Source: Neodiprion pinetum (lineage: Eukaryota > Arthropoda > Insecta > Hymenoptera > Diprionidae). Taken from it: a DNA stretch of 64,000 bases. The translations under genes were made by a program, and so were the position numbers. Below the pieces are notes generated by a model, which saw nothing but the letters and a program-made list of their open reading frames with translations, was not told the origin of the DNA and searched no databases. The stretch lies in contig NC_060234.1 of assembly GCF_021155775.2 (NCBI RefSeq), positions 36,205,026-36,269,025 on the forward strand. Direction: 5' to 3'. Below are positions 14,069-27,100 of this stretch, in pieces (the stretch's first letter is position 1; each line of letters begins with the position of its first letter).

Positions 14069-15818
14069 GTGAGAATTATAAGATGCAGTGGTTTAATTAC
14101 TATCATTACAATCAGCGTTATGTTGTACGTTATATCGATAACGAATTCGCATTGTTATTAATGATTAGCGCGGAATCGAAGAGAAAGTATTGAATTATCC
14201 AAGAAAAATTGAATAAGAAGGGTTCGGTTGAACTGAATTACAACTGCAGTGTGCGTCACAATTTTTAAAGGTTCAAATTTTTCCCGCGCTTGAGCTGCTG
14301 CAAGCAAGCTGCGTCATATTTGGCGTGAGTATAAATTGCGGGCGCAACGTCGACCCTTAACACAAAAATATCCCGCAGTGCAGGGATTTATATCCTGTGA
14401 CCCTGTGACTCGGAAAATGCATTAGGATCGCGTGAATCGAGGTTACGTCAATTTCTCTGCTACTAGATATTACACGCAGTGTGGAGAGTGAATTTCCGGT
14501 GTTTGAACACAATGCAGAGGGGACAAATATTATTAGTATAAATGGGTTCAACAGTTGTAATATTCGCGTACACGGTAATTAAATAATTAATTGATATATG
14601 CGAATCCACTGCTCGGATAAAAAATGTAAAATGGTGTACAATGTTTCATTTTTGACAAGTTTTGAATTATGTTGATGAGTGAGGGTCTTGTTCTTTCACC
14701 GAAGCTGTGTCGAGACGAGCCGACTCGTTAATTATCGAGAAAAGGAAATATAGATTCATGTTAATTGCGTGATCATTTCGTGAAATGCGGTTTGCAAATG
14801 CAAATTAGTCTGTGAAACAGTCCTCGTTACGGATTAATTAAAGATCTTTCGAAATGGCCGAACGAAATCTTGCAAAATTGTCTGAAATTCTGTTGGTTTT
14901 TAGACGCGTTGATCTTTGCACTTTTACAATCGTCGCTCATAAAATACAATTTACCACTTTTTCGAATCGTTTGATCCGTGATATAAGGCATAACCTGTTT
15001 GATTAAAAATTTAAATAATTGTTGCTCAATCAATTTGGCCTTAGGCTAAATAATCTTGAAAAAATTCCTGTTTGATTCAAGTATGTACTTGAAAATTGCG
15101 GGCTCGTCAGAAAGAAAAAGCGTCTGAAAAAGAAGCTGATTGATACGTTGCTTCTGAATATTTAGATGTATTCTCGATTGACGATACTGATCAGCCGTAA
15201 AACTTATAATTATAGGTACCACTGATATAATCAAGATACTAAAATTATCAAGTGTTTACAAAATCATCTACCGGAACGTTCATCAATTCTGCGAATTTTA
15301 CGACGTGAAGAGTAATTGGCTTGAGGTTCAAATCGGTGATTGGCACTGCTTCAATTTTGCATGTATAAACATTGTATAAGTATTTTTGGCATCTGTCTTA
15401 AGGAAATATCTCTGTAAGAAACTTGAGACGAAAAATGAGAAGAATTTCACCGTGTGATGTATTCTCGCTGATTTAACCCCTCGATGCAGAAAATATGAGG
15501 CTGCAGAAGATGTATAAGTAATCTCGTTAGCGCATCGAGATATTTTATGGCTACGAAGTAACTATTGAGAAGCTGAAATTGCAAAATATGGGTACAATTC
15601 TAAAGCATTGCGACATGACGAGTTTTTCTAAATGAAAAAAGAAGGCCATCGTAAGTATAATTGCTTCCGTTACTATCGAACTTCAACCTCATTGAAAACA
15701 CCTTCGTTTTGCGAATTAAAATTCCGTCGTTAAAAGTAAACGATGGATACTGCACGCGTACCTAATGAAAGTGCGTTAATGCAGCAATTTCCAAAAAACT
15801 GTAAAATTTTATCCTATC

Positions 15819-16244
15819 CACTGAGAGAAATTTCAAGTTCCGGTTACCTCAGTCCTTAACTATTTCCATTTTTCACCACAATCGAAAAATATAGTTCTCG
15901 ATAGAAAATCAAAATTAGTTTTGTAGCCGTTACCAGAAAGTCCAGTATCCGTTACTATTCTTTCTCATCACGATCACTGTTACTATATTTTCTTGTAACT
16001 GTTGCGAAAATTTAATGCTTATGCAAGAATAAATTGACGTTAAAGCCTTATTTAACTAAAAAAGTACGGTAAGCCTCACAAACTGATTTTCCGTTGCAAT
16101 TACCAAAAAAGAATCGACAATAGCGCAAAATGGTTACGCGCACCTCGTTTTTCGTAATTCCAACAATATTCAAACAATTTTTTTAACGATACCCGTTTTA
16201 CTGAAATTTTCTAGTTACCGTAACGAATGAAATTTTTCTCAGTG
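15819..16244 (+). mobile_element. Non-autonomous TIR element, copy 1 (MITE-like, TA-flanked)
   Basis: The left end reads CACTGAGAGAAATTTC and the right end is its near inverted complement (GAAATTTTTCTCAGTG), giving terminal inverted repeats of about 15 bp. The 426-bp body has no coding capacity. A second copy lies in reverse orientation at 31872-32301. A TA dinucleotide follows the right end here and flanks both ends of the other copy, so a Tc1/mariner-type origin is the best inference. The left flank here is TC, presumably diverged. Confidence 0.8.
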
Positions 16245-18655
16245 TAATAATCGCGCTGCATGAAACGACGAAACGAAAATCAAATCATGCCCGACGTGAC
16301 TGGAACTTTGATCCACACTGAGGAATTATCGTTCCGTCTTTGCACGTGTAACGTGAGTTGATAATTTTAAGGATGCGAGGACACGTATCGGCCCTTGTCA
16401 AACACCGTGGGCATAACGTCAAGTCATCATCGTCGACTCTCCGCATCGCAGCCACAATTCGAATACCTTTTTCGTTACATGTTATTACACGTTCGTCGAA
16501 GAGGTATCACAAGCATTACACATATTATTCGTTCGTAGGGAAGGAAATGGGAAACCTCGCGTCTTCGAGCGATGCAATTTCAGCCGTTCGCAGGTTTTTT
16601 TTTTTATTTTTTTTTTTTTTTTTCTTGCGTCACGTCAAAGCTGTGCAAATATTTGCGCAAACTTCGGAATCGCACGTTCATTGGCTGATTCCCGTAACGT
16701 TTGAGAGCTGGATATGCAATTCGGTTGGCGCCACAGAGGGGTCGATGATTGCGATACTCGGGAGGCTTTGGCACGTCTGAATTACAGGCACCTTGTTAAC
16801 GAGAGTTTACTTTCTCCGCACTCGAGTATAGGTGTCAAGCAGCTCTCGGAGATACGGTGCTGTTGCTGTTATACACGCATACAACTTCGTGTAGGCATAT
16901 TATATCGAGTAATAACGAGCGTCGCGTGCAGCAGCAACGGCAGAAGTGGCGCGAGGGCAAAAAGACTTGTTACGAGGGGGTGACCGAAATTTTTGCACGT
17001 AAATCAACTCGGACAAACAGGCGAAATTTACCCCCGGATTTCAGTCGTCTTGTAATTAAACATACAAGTGTATTTCGGGTAGTTCTTATTTACGGTGTTG
17101 ATAATTTTTTTTCGCCCCACCCCCACAAATCAACTTGAAATAATTCAAAGACAATTGCCTAATTTTTTTCACTTTTTTACGATAGTCCGCATTGTCATCG
17201 ATGTATCGTATGAAAATAACATGCGAAAAACTTTCTTTCTTAGTATGTATTTTTATTATGAAAGTAATAATGTTCCGAAATATCTGTAACTGCGAGGTTT
17301 TAGCGGACATTGAACGATCTAGACGTATCGCACTTCGTCTAAATAAAAAAATACCAGATTTTGAGAGTGTGCTAAGCGTCGAATTTGGGGGGTCGGGTGG
17401 AAAAGATTCCTCACCACCCTAAATAAGGACCACCCCTAATGTGCATATATTTTTGTGAAAAAGTTGCGACGATTACGACACATAATTAATCAAGGGGAAC
17501 CGAAATATCTGCGAAATTGTAAAGCTCCAAACAGGTCATTTTTAATAAAAAAAAATATAAAATAAACAGAGAAAGTTACTTTTTCAACGATATTAATCAT
17601 TGAGGATGCGTCACTCGCTTAGGAAAGCTGGTCAATTTTTTGTTCTATATGCTTGGGCTATAGATATAATCCGGAACATGATCATCCATGATCACGTTTT
17701 ATAAACGTATCTCAAAAATATTGTCCATCAGCGTTGATGAAGATCATTCCGCAGTCGCGTATAACAACAATTATTCACCCAGAAAGGGGGAGAACCACAC
17801 TATTCGCATGAAATAGCCAAAGCCTTAGGCTAGACAATGGAGAAACGGATTCAAGGCGCGTATAGACGATTGGTTATAGATCGGCATGTCGATGGATGAA
17901 TGGATGAATAGAGTTTGTTCATAAATAGGCAACGATAATGTATTACGATCCGTTATAACGGAGGCGTAGAAATGTGAACGAAAAAATGTAAGAAGGTGAA
18001 GGAAAAGAAGAAGAACAAGAAATTCCTGCATTAAATAATATTATGAGAGGGGAATAAAATTTATAATATAAAAAGAGAAAATTACCAAACTATTTTAAAC
18101 AGGTATATAGATATTACATTGCAAAGGAATCGCGTGGCGTACATGACACAAAAAAAACCCCGTGATAAACTTGCGGGATCCGGCGAGAAGCGTCTGGGGA
18201 AAGCGTAGATATCACATAGCGTATTCTATACCCGATAGGTTTTCAATTGCGATTTACCGAGTCCGCCGATCGCGGATCGGCCGGGGAAAAGGAGGAGGTG
18301 TATATCCGATGACACTTTGCCCTAATGAAAGACCAGGCGGCAAGGGTACGGCTGTGTACGAATGAACGTATGGACGCGGGCACGTCGGTAGGTGTATAAG
18401 TTGACACCGTGTGAAATAGAATTTCCCACGGGACTCGCAAAGCGAATATAAGCGTCGGCGACGAGCGGCGTCGCGACGCGGCACACTCGCCGTTATATCC
18501 AGCACCTAGCCGAGGAGAAGATGCCAAATGAAACTGGCCGACGCGGCGTGCAGTCTGCCTCTTAATGCCTCAATTCCCACTCGATTTATCCCAACGTGGG
18601 TGCAATCAATCCTCTTCCTATGCGCGAGCACTGCACGTGTCTACCTTGTGCTTAA

Positions 18656-19314
18656 CCCTTTGAGTCAGACGTTGCTGTGCCGAGACAACTTTTGCAACAA
18701 GATAGTATTATGTGGTCTTAGGGATCGCTGATTACAAACGTGGAGTCAGATTTCATAAATTCAAAATGGCGGATCCAATACGGTGGACCAAAAATTTCAA
18801 ATTTCATCGAATACGGTGAAATAATTCTGTGCAGAGGTTTTTGGGCTGGCCGATTGCATTCTCCATACCAAATTTTCGCAATCTGATTTCAGATTCGTAA
18901 TATAAGCGACCCCAAAAATCCCTGGACGGAGTTTTTTCTCCGATTTCGATCGAATTTGAAATTTTTTTCGGCCATATTGGGTCCGCCAACTTGAATTTTG
19001 GAAATATGATTTTTGATTCGTAATTGGCGACCACAATAATTAATAATTTACGTAATACACGTACATGTGTAGAGGGGTAATTTTCTCAGAAATGAATTAT
19101 TTCTTGAATTTTCACGATTTTTCCCAATCAATTTGCTTCTGACAACAACAATTTAAATTATATCGCGATAATTACTTTCGAGTAATCAAAATCTGTTAGT
19201 GTACTATGAGAAATAGCAAAAAACCGCTAAGAAATATGGTTAACAGTTATCTAAACATGCAAAAAATGGGTATAAAATAAATGATAAAAATACTTGTCAC
19301 TATGACTCAAAGGG
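18656..19314. mobile_element. piggyBac-type MITE with TTAA target-site duplication
   Basis: The element starts CCCTTTGAGTCA and ends with its exact inverted complement TGACTCAAAGGG. TTAA flanks it on both sides (18652-18655 and 19315-19318). A TTAA duplication next to a terminal CCC/GGG is the hallmark of piggyBac superfamily insertions. The 659-bp body is non-coding. It also carries an internal imperfect inverted repeat built around an AAAATGGCGGATCCAATA-like motif (about 18760-18820 against 18950-19015). It is non-autonomous and sits in CaMKK intron 1. Confidence 0.85.
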
Positions 19315-19789
19315 TTAATGACGAAAGTTAGAAGAGAGAGACCGGCGTTTAAAAAAATCTCCAGAAATATATGTTATTTGCGACAATTATGCGGTGTGGT
19401 GAACACAAATGAAACAACATTCTTATCGTGTAATAGAATTGAATGTAAAGAAATCTGAACAACACAAGCTATTTGTAAACACATCATCAATTTGAAAAAA
19501 GGCCTTGTAATTAGAATGTTTAGAATGATCGGAATCTGATTGTTTTTGAGCCGATTCTCACGTTTATGGACACATTTTAATGGCTAAGTCGATACCCACA
19601 AATTATTCAAAAATCATTTGACAAGTCTTCTATTACAGTATAGTAACTAGTCTGTATAATATCGTGTACTTACACAAATCTATTTTTATCCACTCTGGAC
19701 ACAGCTATTCGTAAAAAAAAAATTCAACCGACCTATGGAGAATATACGACGAAAAAAAATAAGCTCAAAAGTATTAGACTTTGTCGATG

Positions 19790-19819
<30 letters not shown>
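19790..19819. repeat. Poly-A tract, 30 bases
   Basis: A homopolymer of 30 A followed by CAA trinucleotides. It could be the tail of an old retroposed sequence, but no SINE or LINE body is recognisable upstream. Confidence 0.9.
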
Positions 19820-19820
<1 letters not shown>

Positions 19821-22004
19821 AACAACAACAGAGTTTAATCATTTTGAACGTTCTAATGATAACCCTTCTCTCAAACTCTTCATATCTGAACTTGTATTAT
19901 TTGAATTTGCACGGAATTAACGACGCAAATAACATTGCTGGATATCTTTCAAACGATTCTTTCTCTTTTTCCAATTTTATGTTTCGACTGCCACGGCGAT
20001 TCGTCTTTACAGCAACGGATTCGTCTGATGTACCAAAGCTCTTTCAAGCCGCCTTACAAGTCGAACTTTCGAGTGCTCAGACCTACAACAACTTACAATT
20101 GTTCCGGGCGTGTATAATTTCTCCCCTCTGAATTCCGTTTCCCAAATTGTCTGCACGACGTTCGAAGTGAGAACCAACCGCATATCACGGATTGTATCGC
20201 ATGCCGTGTGCAAGTACGTACATTTTATACTTACGATAACGGCGGCTACGGTGTCGGATAAATTAATCCAATTTCTATTAGCCGTTACATACAAGAGGTG
20301 TACACGTACGTATATAAGGCACGCAAATGCCTGCGTGAAACTTACATAAGATACGAGAAGAGACTCAGTAAGGGGTTTTCAGGTATGTGGTTATCGGTGC
20401 GATGAAAGCGACGACTGCGACAGCTAATGAGCAAAGATATGGTCGGCCAATTAACAAAACGACACTGCGCGGCGTTAATTCTTCGTATTACGCGGAGTCT
20501 CTCTTGCACAATCTATACATATACGTTTGCATGTGAATTATACAGCTGCGCGAGTGCGAAGATATCGTTTCGAAAATATTTAACTGCGACGGACGTGATT
20601 TACTCTTCTACAGTTTATTTATTTCTCTTAGATTTTTTATGGTTATTATACATGTATGTATACAGTTATCAAGAATATGGAACGACGAATGAACAGTCGT
20701 TTATTCAAAACTCGCAATCAGGTCAAATAATTAAATATTATACACGTAGCTGTATAGCTGTATTTGAAAAATAACTCTAATTCTTCACGACGATCGAGTA
20801 TTTGACGATAGTCAAAAAAGTCTACTTCGGTCAATTTTTCGCAAATGAGACTGTGTGTGGGGTAATAATAGAGTGAAAGAAACTCATTTCCTCAGAACAA
20901 ACAAACGAAAATCAAATACACGGCTGCCGGATTCCTTTACTCTTGTAAAATATATTCTCTCTTTGAACGCAGCACCGTTAAATGTCATCTTGTCCTTACT
21001 CGCTTGGAGTCCGAAAATTATTATTATAAAAACGACTGAAATATGTCAAATATGATAAAAACCGATCGTAGTTTAAGAAATCGTATTTTCTCCCCCATTG
21101 ATGAATTACCAGAGGGATTCAAACGAAATAGAAAAGTGGAGAAATAAAATTAATCTCGAATGTCGCGAGCGGATAAAGAAGCCTCAAAGAATATATTTCC
21201 CGCTAGCCGTGACGCTTTGCGATTTTTCTGAACTCTGAACCCTCGCCTTTCGATTTCCCAGTATTCTCTTTGTCGAAAAATGAAACTCTTGTGCATCTCG
21301 ATTCTGCGTTATTCCCAGCAACGCGTCAAGGCTTACAGATAATAACGATACCTCCTATGATAAATCGCAAGTAATCGAAGTCCAATTTGATCGGTAAATG
21401 GACGCATAATTATACATATATATATATCCATGTAATGAGAACAGCATGGTCCGAACAAATGATACGTGCCAACGGAGATAATTAACTTCCGGTAAGTGGC
21501 TGCGGTTACAAAACCGCAAAGTGAGTTGGAAGTGAGATACGTGCGTCGAACAATAACATAATAATCCATCCGGCATGCTGCTGCAGCGTATAAATTCGTA
21601 ACGTCATCCTGCAGTCTAGTGGAATAATTAGGCGTAATACGAACACTTGTCGCCTAGAATGAACGTTTGCACAACGCGTTTTCCACAAAACATCACTGCG
21701 TGCAGGGTTGCCTAACTTCTCTCCCCGACGATGCTGGTCACGGTTGATCAGGGGCAGAAAATCATTGTCAGCGATAAAAAGAGGAGGGAAACACAAAATG
21801 CACACCTCTCGTTGTACTGCGAAACGAAATATTATTGCAGCTCAACGAATCGTCTGCGCCCTTTTACGTATATTTTCCTTTTCTGAGTTAACAGGAAAAT
21901 CGAAACAGTGTAATATTTCTATCGACAAACACACTGTACAATTTTTATGAACGTTGATATCTACCGCAAGCGTAATCAGCTTTCCGTTCACGGTCTTCAT
22001 TCTG

Positions 22005-22008
<4 letters not shown>

Positions 22009-22063
<55 letters not shown>
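22009..22063. repeat. (CT)n microsatellite, about 55 bp
   Basis: An uninterrupted CT/TC dinucleotide run within CaMKK intron 1. It creates an Arg-Glu repeat in a minus-strand open frame (21842-22258), which is therefore an artefact. Confidence 0.95.
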
Positions 22064-22068
<5 letters not shown>

Positions 22069-24108
22069 TCGTTACTTGCGCGCGTCTTATTGAAATAATA
22101 TAAACATGTACATCCACATCCCGGTGTTGCGTAAACGCAGTTGGACTTCTGCGGAGTGCGTCAGTCGGTCCAAGAAACGAAGTGAAGAGAAGAGAAGAGA
22201 CGGGGATTGACGATCGCAGACGAAAGCAATGCGCGATAAAACTCGTGCGTTTACACACGATTTACACATTCCGCGCAGGAGACACGACGCCGATGAGTTT
22301 TGCTGTATCGAAAAGAAGAACATGGGGAAGGGAGGAATTTACGATTGCACGTGCGCGCATTTCGCGACCGCGTGTCCACTATGTCTATCCGCACCGCAGG
22401 ATGAAAAAATTTTGCATTGCAAATTAACTCGCGGATATGGTATAAGACGTCCGGTATAATTTCATCTTTGATGGATATTGATATTTTAACTTGATACCGT
22501 CGTTTCGTGGTCAAATATTATAATTTGTAGCAACCGGTTACCGAACGAATTCGATGAAACTTCAACTCTCTGCGAAAGAGGTAGATCAATTTCTTCAGCC
22601 GTTGTCAGTGTTCGTCGCAAATTTTTTTACATGTTAAATAAAAATTTTCTTAAACTCAAGTGTATTAATGCGGTACAGAGAAAAGGAAGAAGAAGAAAAG
22701 AAAGATAGACTTAAAATTCGCGAAGAGAAAAATAATAGGGTGGATTTTCTTTCTGCGGAAACTTTTCTTTGTCTTCGTGATGATTATGTGACACTCTGAT
22801 ATTTTCTCACAAAGTTCGTAAAGCCCTGTGAAACGAGAGTTTTCAGAGTTTACCTTTTCGAGGAGAAAATATCAGAGTTGACAGCTAAATTTAATATCTC
22901 TGTCTACTAGTTTGACGGAAAATTTTGAAAGAAACAAGCTGAGAGGACGTACTTCGCAATAGATTACTCTGAAATCTTCTCCAAACGTATCGTTTTGGAA
23001 AATTAAGAATTCAAAGTTTGCTGATTGCTATCATTCGCATTACACTATTAAGCAATTTTGAAAACATTCTTCCGAATGACTGGTAAAAATATGCTAAGAA
23101 TAAAAGTGAAGCAAAAGTGCACTGCCCCATATTCTACTCGAATTCGTATACCGTAATAGATGTTTCGAAACCTGCAATTTTCACCGTAGATTCCTGCATG
23201 TGCTCGTGATTTAGAACCGAACAAACCTCGTAAATCTCCCGACTGATGCCTGCCTGCGTGCATCTCGATCCGCGAGTATCGCTGACCAATGTTGCAACAT
23301 ACAGATTGATAAATGTGCCGGTTGCGAATTCTCATCTCGTCTCGTCTTGTCTCGTAGAAATGCCGGCTGCTGCAGGCGGTGATTTTCAAACAACATACGT
23401 TTTACATTATACGGTCAATCGTTTAATTTCCCAGTAGGAGATTTTCTCTTTTATGCCTATTTTCGACGCGAAGAATTCGCTGGCTCATAGGTAGAATGAT
23501 TTCGCAACCACGTTGAAAATAAAAAAGAAAACTTGGGCTGTGATTGTACGGATAGAAAACTGAAACTATAAGAAATCTGGGGAATAGGTTATATAACAAA
23601 ATATCAAAATGCCAGACGGTGCCAGAGACCTGGTTTTTTTAGATTCAAGTGCTTTAAATTAGCGAAAAAAGGCGTGGTCTCGTTTGTACCCTGGGATATA
23701 AAACAAGGGTTATATATACATGCCGCAGTGATGCGAATCAATGAAAATAAACCAATCAACCAAGAAAAATTTCATTGCATTGGATAAAATTTTGCAGGTT
23801 CAATTAAACTTGCTTGTATTAGTTCACAATAAAAATTTCTGGTCCAGTGAATCGTTTTTATAATACATGCGTGTGGAGAGAAAGAAAAAAAATACATTGA
23901 AAATATTTCCCTACTTCGTTGTTTGCGGTTGCGGTAAAATTCAACATACCCAACTTGTTGTTCTCCCGTATCTTAAACAACGCATCCTTTCCGTTTTTCC
24001 AGGTACACGGCCGTCGACGAGGAGTCGCCAGGAGCAGCGTCTGGAGGGCTCGGAGCCGCCTCTCCGTCGCAAAGAACCGTTTCAGCGGGCGAAGCTGAGG
24101 GTGGTGAC

Positions 24109-27100
24109 ATGTTGGAGCTGCGTTTATCGACGCACGGCGACGTCTTCTCCTCGAAGTCATCGCCGGTACAAAAATCGGCGAAATGCGCGGACGAGGACTC
24201 GGGCTCGGCGCAGGTCCCAGGGGACCGGTCCCGACTGGGTGGCGTCGTTAGGTCCCCGGAGGGCGTCGAGAAGCCGGTGGAAACGCGTATACCGGAAGTG
24301 ACGATTATGCAGGATGCGAAACGCGCCGCGACGCCGGCCTGCAGAGAACCTGAGCTTTTGAGGATCTGCTCGACCCCGTCGCAGGAGATTCGCGAGGTCC
24401 GCAAGGACAGCGCCCTCTACCTCGAGGAGGATGAGGTCGAGGGACTCAGGGACCTCAGGGAGTCGCTGAGGGCCCGTTCGCCGCGAAGCCTGACCCCGAG
24501 ACGGGAGAGCAGCGGGTACGCGAGCAACCTGGGCACCTTCGACGAGGAGCGGAGGACATCGGAGGTCGATTTGACGGGGATAAGGGAGCGCCGGAGGTCC
24601 TCGACGAAGAGGCTGACCTCCGAGACTTTCGTCCCCGTAACGCGTGGCTGGACAAGCAGGAACGAACAGGAACAGAACTCGACCAACCCCGAGAATTCGG
24701 ATAACCGGAACAAGGTATCGAATCCCGAGATCCGCGAGGCCGAGGTCGTCGAAAGGCGGGGAAAAACCGCCTCGAATCAACCGGCCCAGAAACGACCCTC
24801 GGAATCACCGAGCGAGGTTCTTTCCTACGCCGAGGTCCTGCAGGCTAAACCCGGGTGTCCGATTAACAGGTCCAAGGTCCTGTCGCGGGTCGAGTCCTTC
24901 GACGCCGCCGATCTTCCCGGGCGGACGTCGACCGGCGTTGATCAGCTCGCCTCCAAGATCGGTATCCAGCGAAACAAGAGGATCGTCCACCAGTACAGCA
25001 CTCCAAATTTTCCGAGCATGGAGCTAGAGAGGATACTCGAAAGGCCGCCGGACAAGACGCCGGAAATTATTGTACCCCCTGCGCCGACGACGTTCGAACG
25101 AAACGATCAGGGAGCGGATGTCGTTGCGACCGGCAAACTCCTGCCAAGGTCGGTCAAGGTCTACCAGCTCCTGTCCACGCAGTCCGAGGACCGAGGCGAC
25201 GGTGTTCCGAACCTGGCCGACAGGCGGATTTCACTGCAGATCACGCGGCAGGACGAGGAACGACTTCCGGGAGAGGAAGGAACGACGGGAACCGCCCCCC
25301 CGGTCATCGCCGAGGGTCCCGAAATCCTTGGCGTTCCCGCCACTCCCGAGGGAAGATCGCACCTCTCACCCTCTTCGAATCTCGCAGATCCTCCGGTTCG
25401 CAAGCTTTCAACCCCCGGTGAAATGGGCGCGTCGCAGCGACTGCTCGGCGACTCTGGGATCGGGATTAGACCCATTTACCCCTATTGTCCATATTCGCCG
25501 TACGGCAGTCCTCAAGGATCGCCGAGGACCAGGAGACGACCTCTTAGAGAAAGTCGGCGCGTTTCTATCGACAATAGACAGGGTGCTCTTCAGCTTAATC
25601 AGTACAAACTCTTGGACAATATCGGACAGGTGAGTCAATGTTTGCACTTGTTAAACCTGCGAGAACGCTGCTTGCCAATTTCTTGACACTTGGAAATGTC
25701 GTCGATTTTCAGTCCCATTGTGTTGTGCTTCTTTTCAACGGGTTTCAAGTTATGAATTATGTCATAATTAGTCTGAAGGAATCAAATTTGTAAAAATTTG
25801 TTCGTATTTTTTTCCGGATTTTATGGTTTATCTACTGAATTTTAAAGAATTCTAAACTTGCGACGTCACGACTTTTCTCAGAAATACATCGTTACGATTA
25901 ATTGCCAGCTTTAGCCTAGTTCGTTTGAATGTCGAAAAATTCGGATCGTGGATCTTCTGAAAACCTTCTGGATCAGCGTTTGTATGTATAATATGAGATC
26001 AGAATTTCCGTCGGAATTACGCCAGAGGTAAAATCATTCATAAGGCATAAATTACACGTTCAAATAAAAAGGAATGTAAGAAGAAAAAAAAAAGAATAAA
26101 AAATATGAATAGGCGGAACTTTGGTCTCTGCAAATAATACTCAACGAATACACCGCTGCAAGCTATACCAATATTTGCCTCACATTAGAGGCGTACCTGC
26201 GTAGATCTCGACGACGAGTCGTAATGGGTATAACGGTTTGTTAAAACAGATCGATGTTGCAAAATTAAACAACTTATCGGAATAGGATTGAAGGAGAAAA
26301 ATAAAAGAAAACTAACGAGTCAACCAGAAATAACAATTAGTCACTAGCGCAACTTGTTTATTACTTCTTTGCACGGTGAAAACAAAAAATAACCAAGTGT
26401 GAAAAATACGGGTATCCAACTAATTCCATTTAACGTTTCCTCGATAACGCGGGAGTTGAATTCGACGGAAAGTTTGGCCTCCGTTTGCGTGTGACCAAAG
26501 TATTTATCGGGTCAAGAGTAAACCGATTGTCGAAAAGGTGGCAGCAGCCTCGTTTTGTCTGGTAATAATTTCAAATTTGAATATCTCCTCGAGTATATAT
26601 ATTCGTACGTATTTATTACACTTCACATACGTACATCACACGTTCCATACGTTACACAAGTCGGAATTCCCAACTTGTTAGATCAAAGGCGCCTACGTAC
26701 AAATTTCAGTTCGCCTCCAGCAATTAGATAGTATTAATATATGCAGAGAGCCGCTAGTTTCCATAAATTTACATATCCACTGCTAAACGGTAAAGGAATA
26801 TTAAGAGATAACCTTAATGACCGTGTGGGTAACATTATAAAATAACGTGAGCCGCACAGAATTGTATAAATTCCGCTACTAATCAATTCTATGATTTGTG
26901 ACAATGAAAAAAATAAATAAATAACGAAAGATTATTTGAACGAGTGCTCGTGCTAACTTTCTCACGACTTTTTCCAGCGATACAGAAATTAGAATACGTA
27001 AAAATATTTTCAGCAAAGTACACCGGATTTTCGTATTAGCGAGGAATATAAAAAAAATTCAAATTTCATATTTTGTCGGAAAAGACATTGCAATTCCGGT

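Larger units (their letters stand above)
14069..24002 (+). other. CaMKK intron 1 (about 9.9 kb)
   Basis: The interval runs from the donor at 14069 to a pyrimidine-rich acceptor (TTTTTCCAG) at 24002. It holds no exon I can support. It does hold a TA-flanked TIR element (15819-16244), a TTAA-flanked MITE (18656-19314), a 30-base poly-A run (19790-19819) and a long CT microsatellite (22009-22063). The short open frames in it look random. The assignment as one intron depends on the leader exon being correct. Confidence 0.45.

Noticed and set aside
22009..22063. CT-run coding for an Arg-Glu repeat on the minus strand
   Set aside because: The repeat peptide is a direct product of a dinucleotide microsatellite, not a gene.
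24157..24780. Minus-strand open frame of about 207 codons opposite CaMKK exon 2
   Set aside because: It is the antisense of a GC-rich coding exon, where stop codons are rare. The + strand has the conserved kinase junction and splice signals, and the antisense product is Arg/Ser/Pro low complexity with no known domain.
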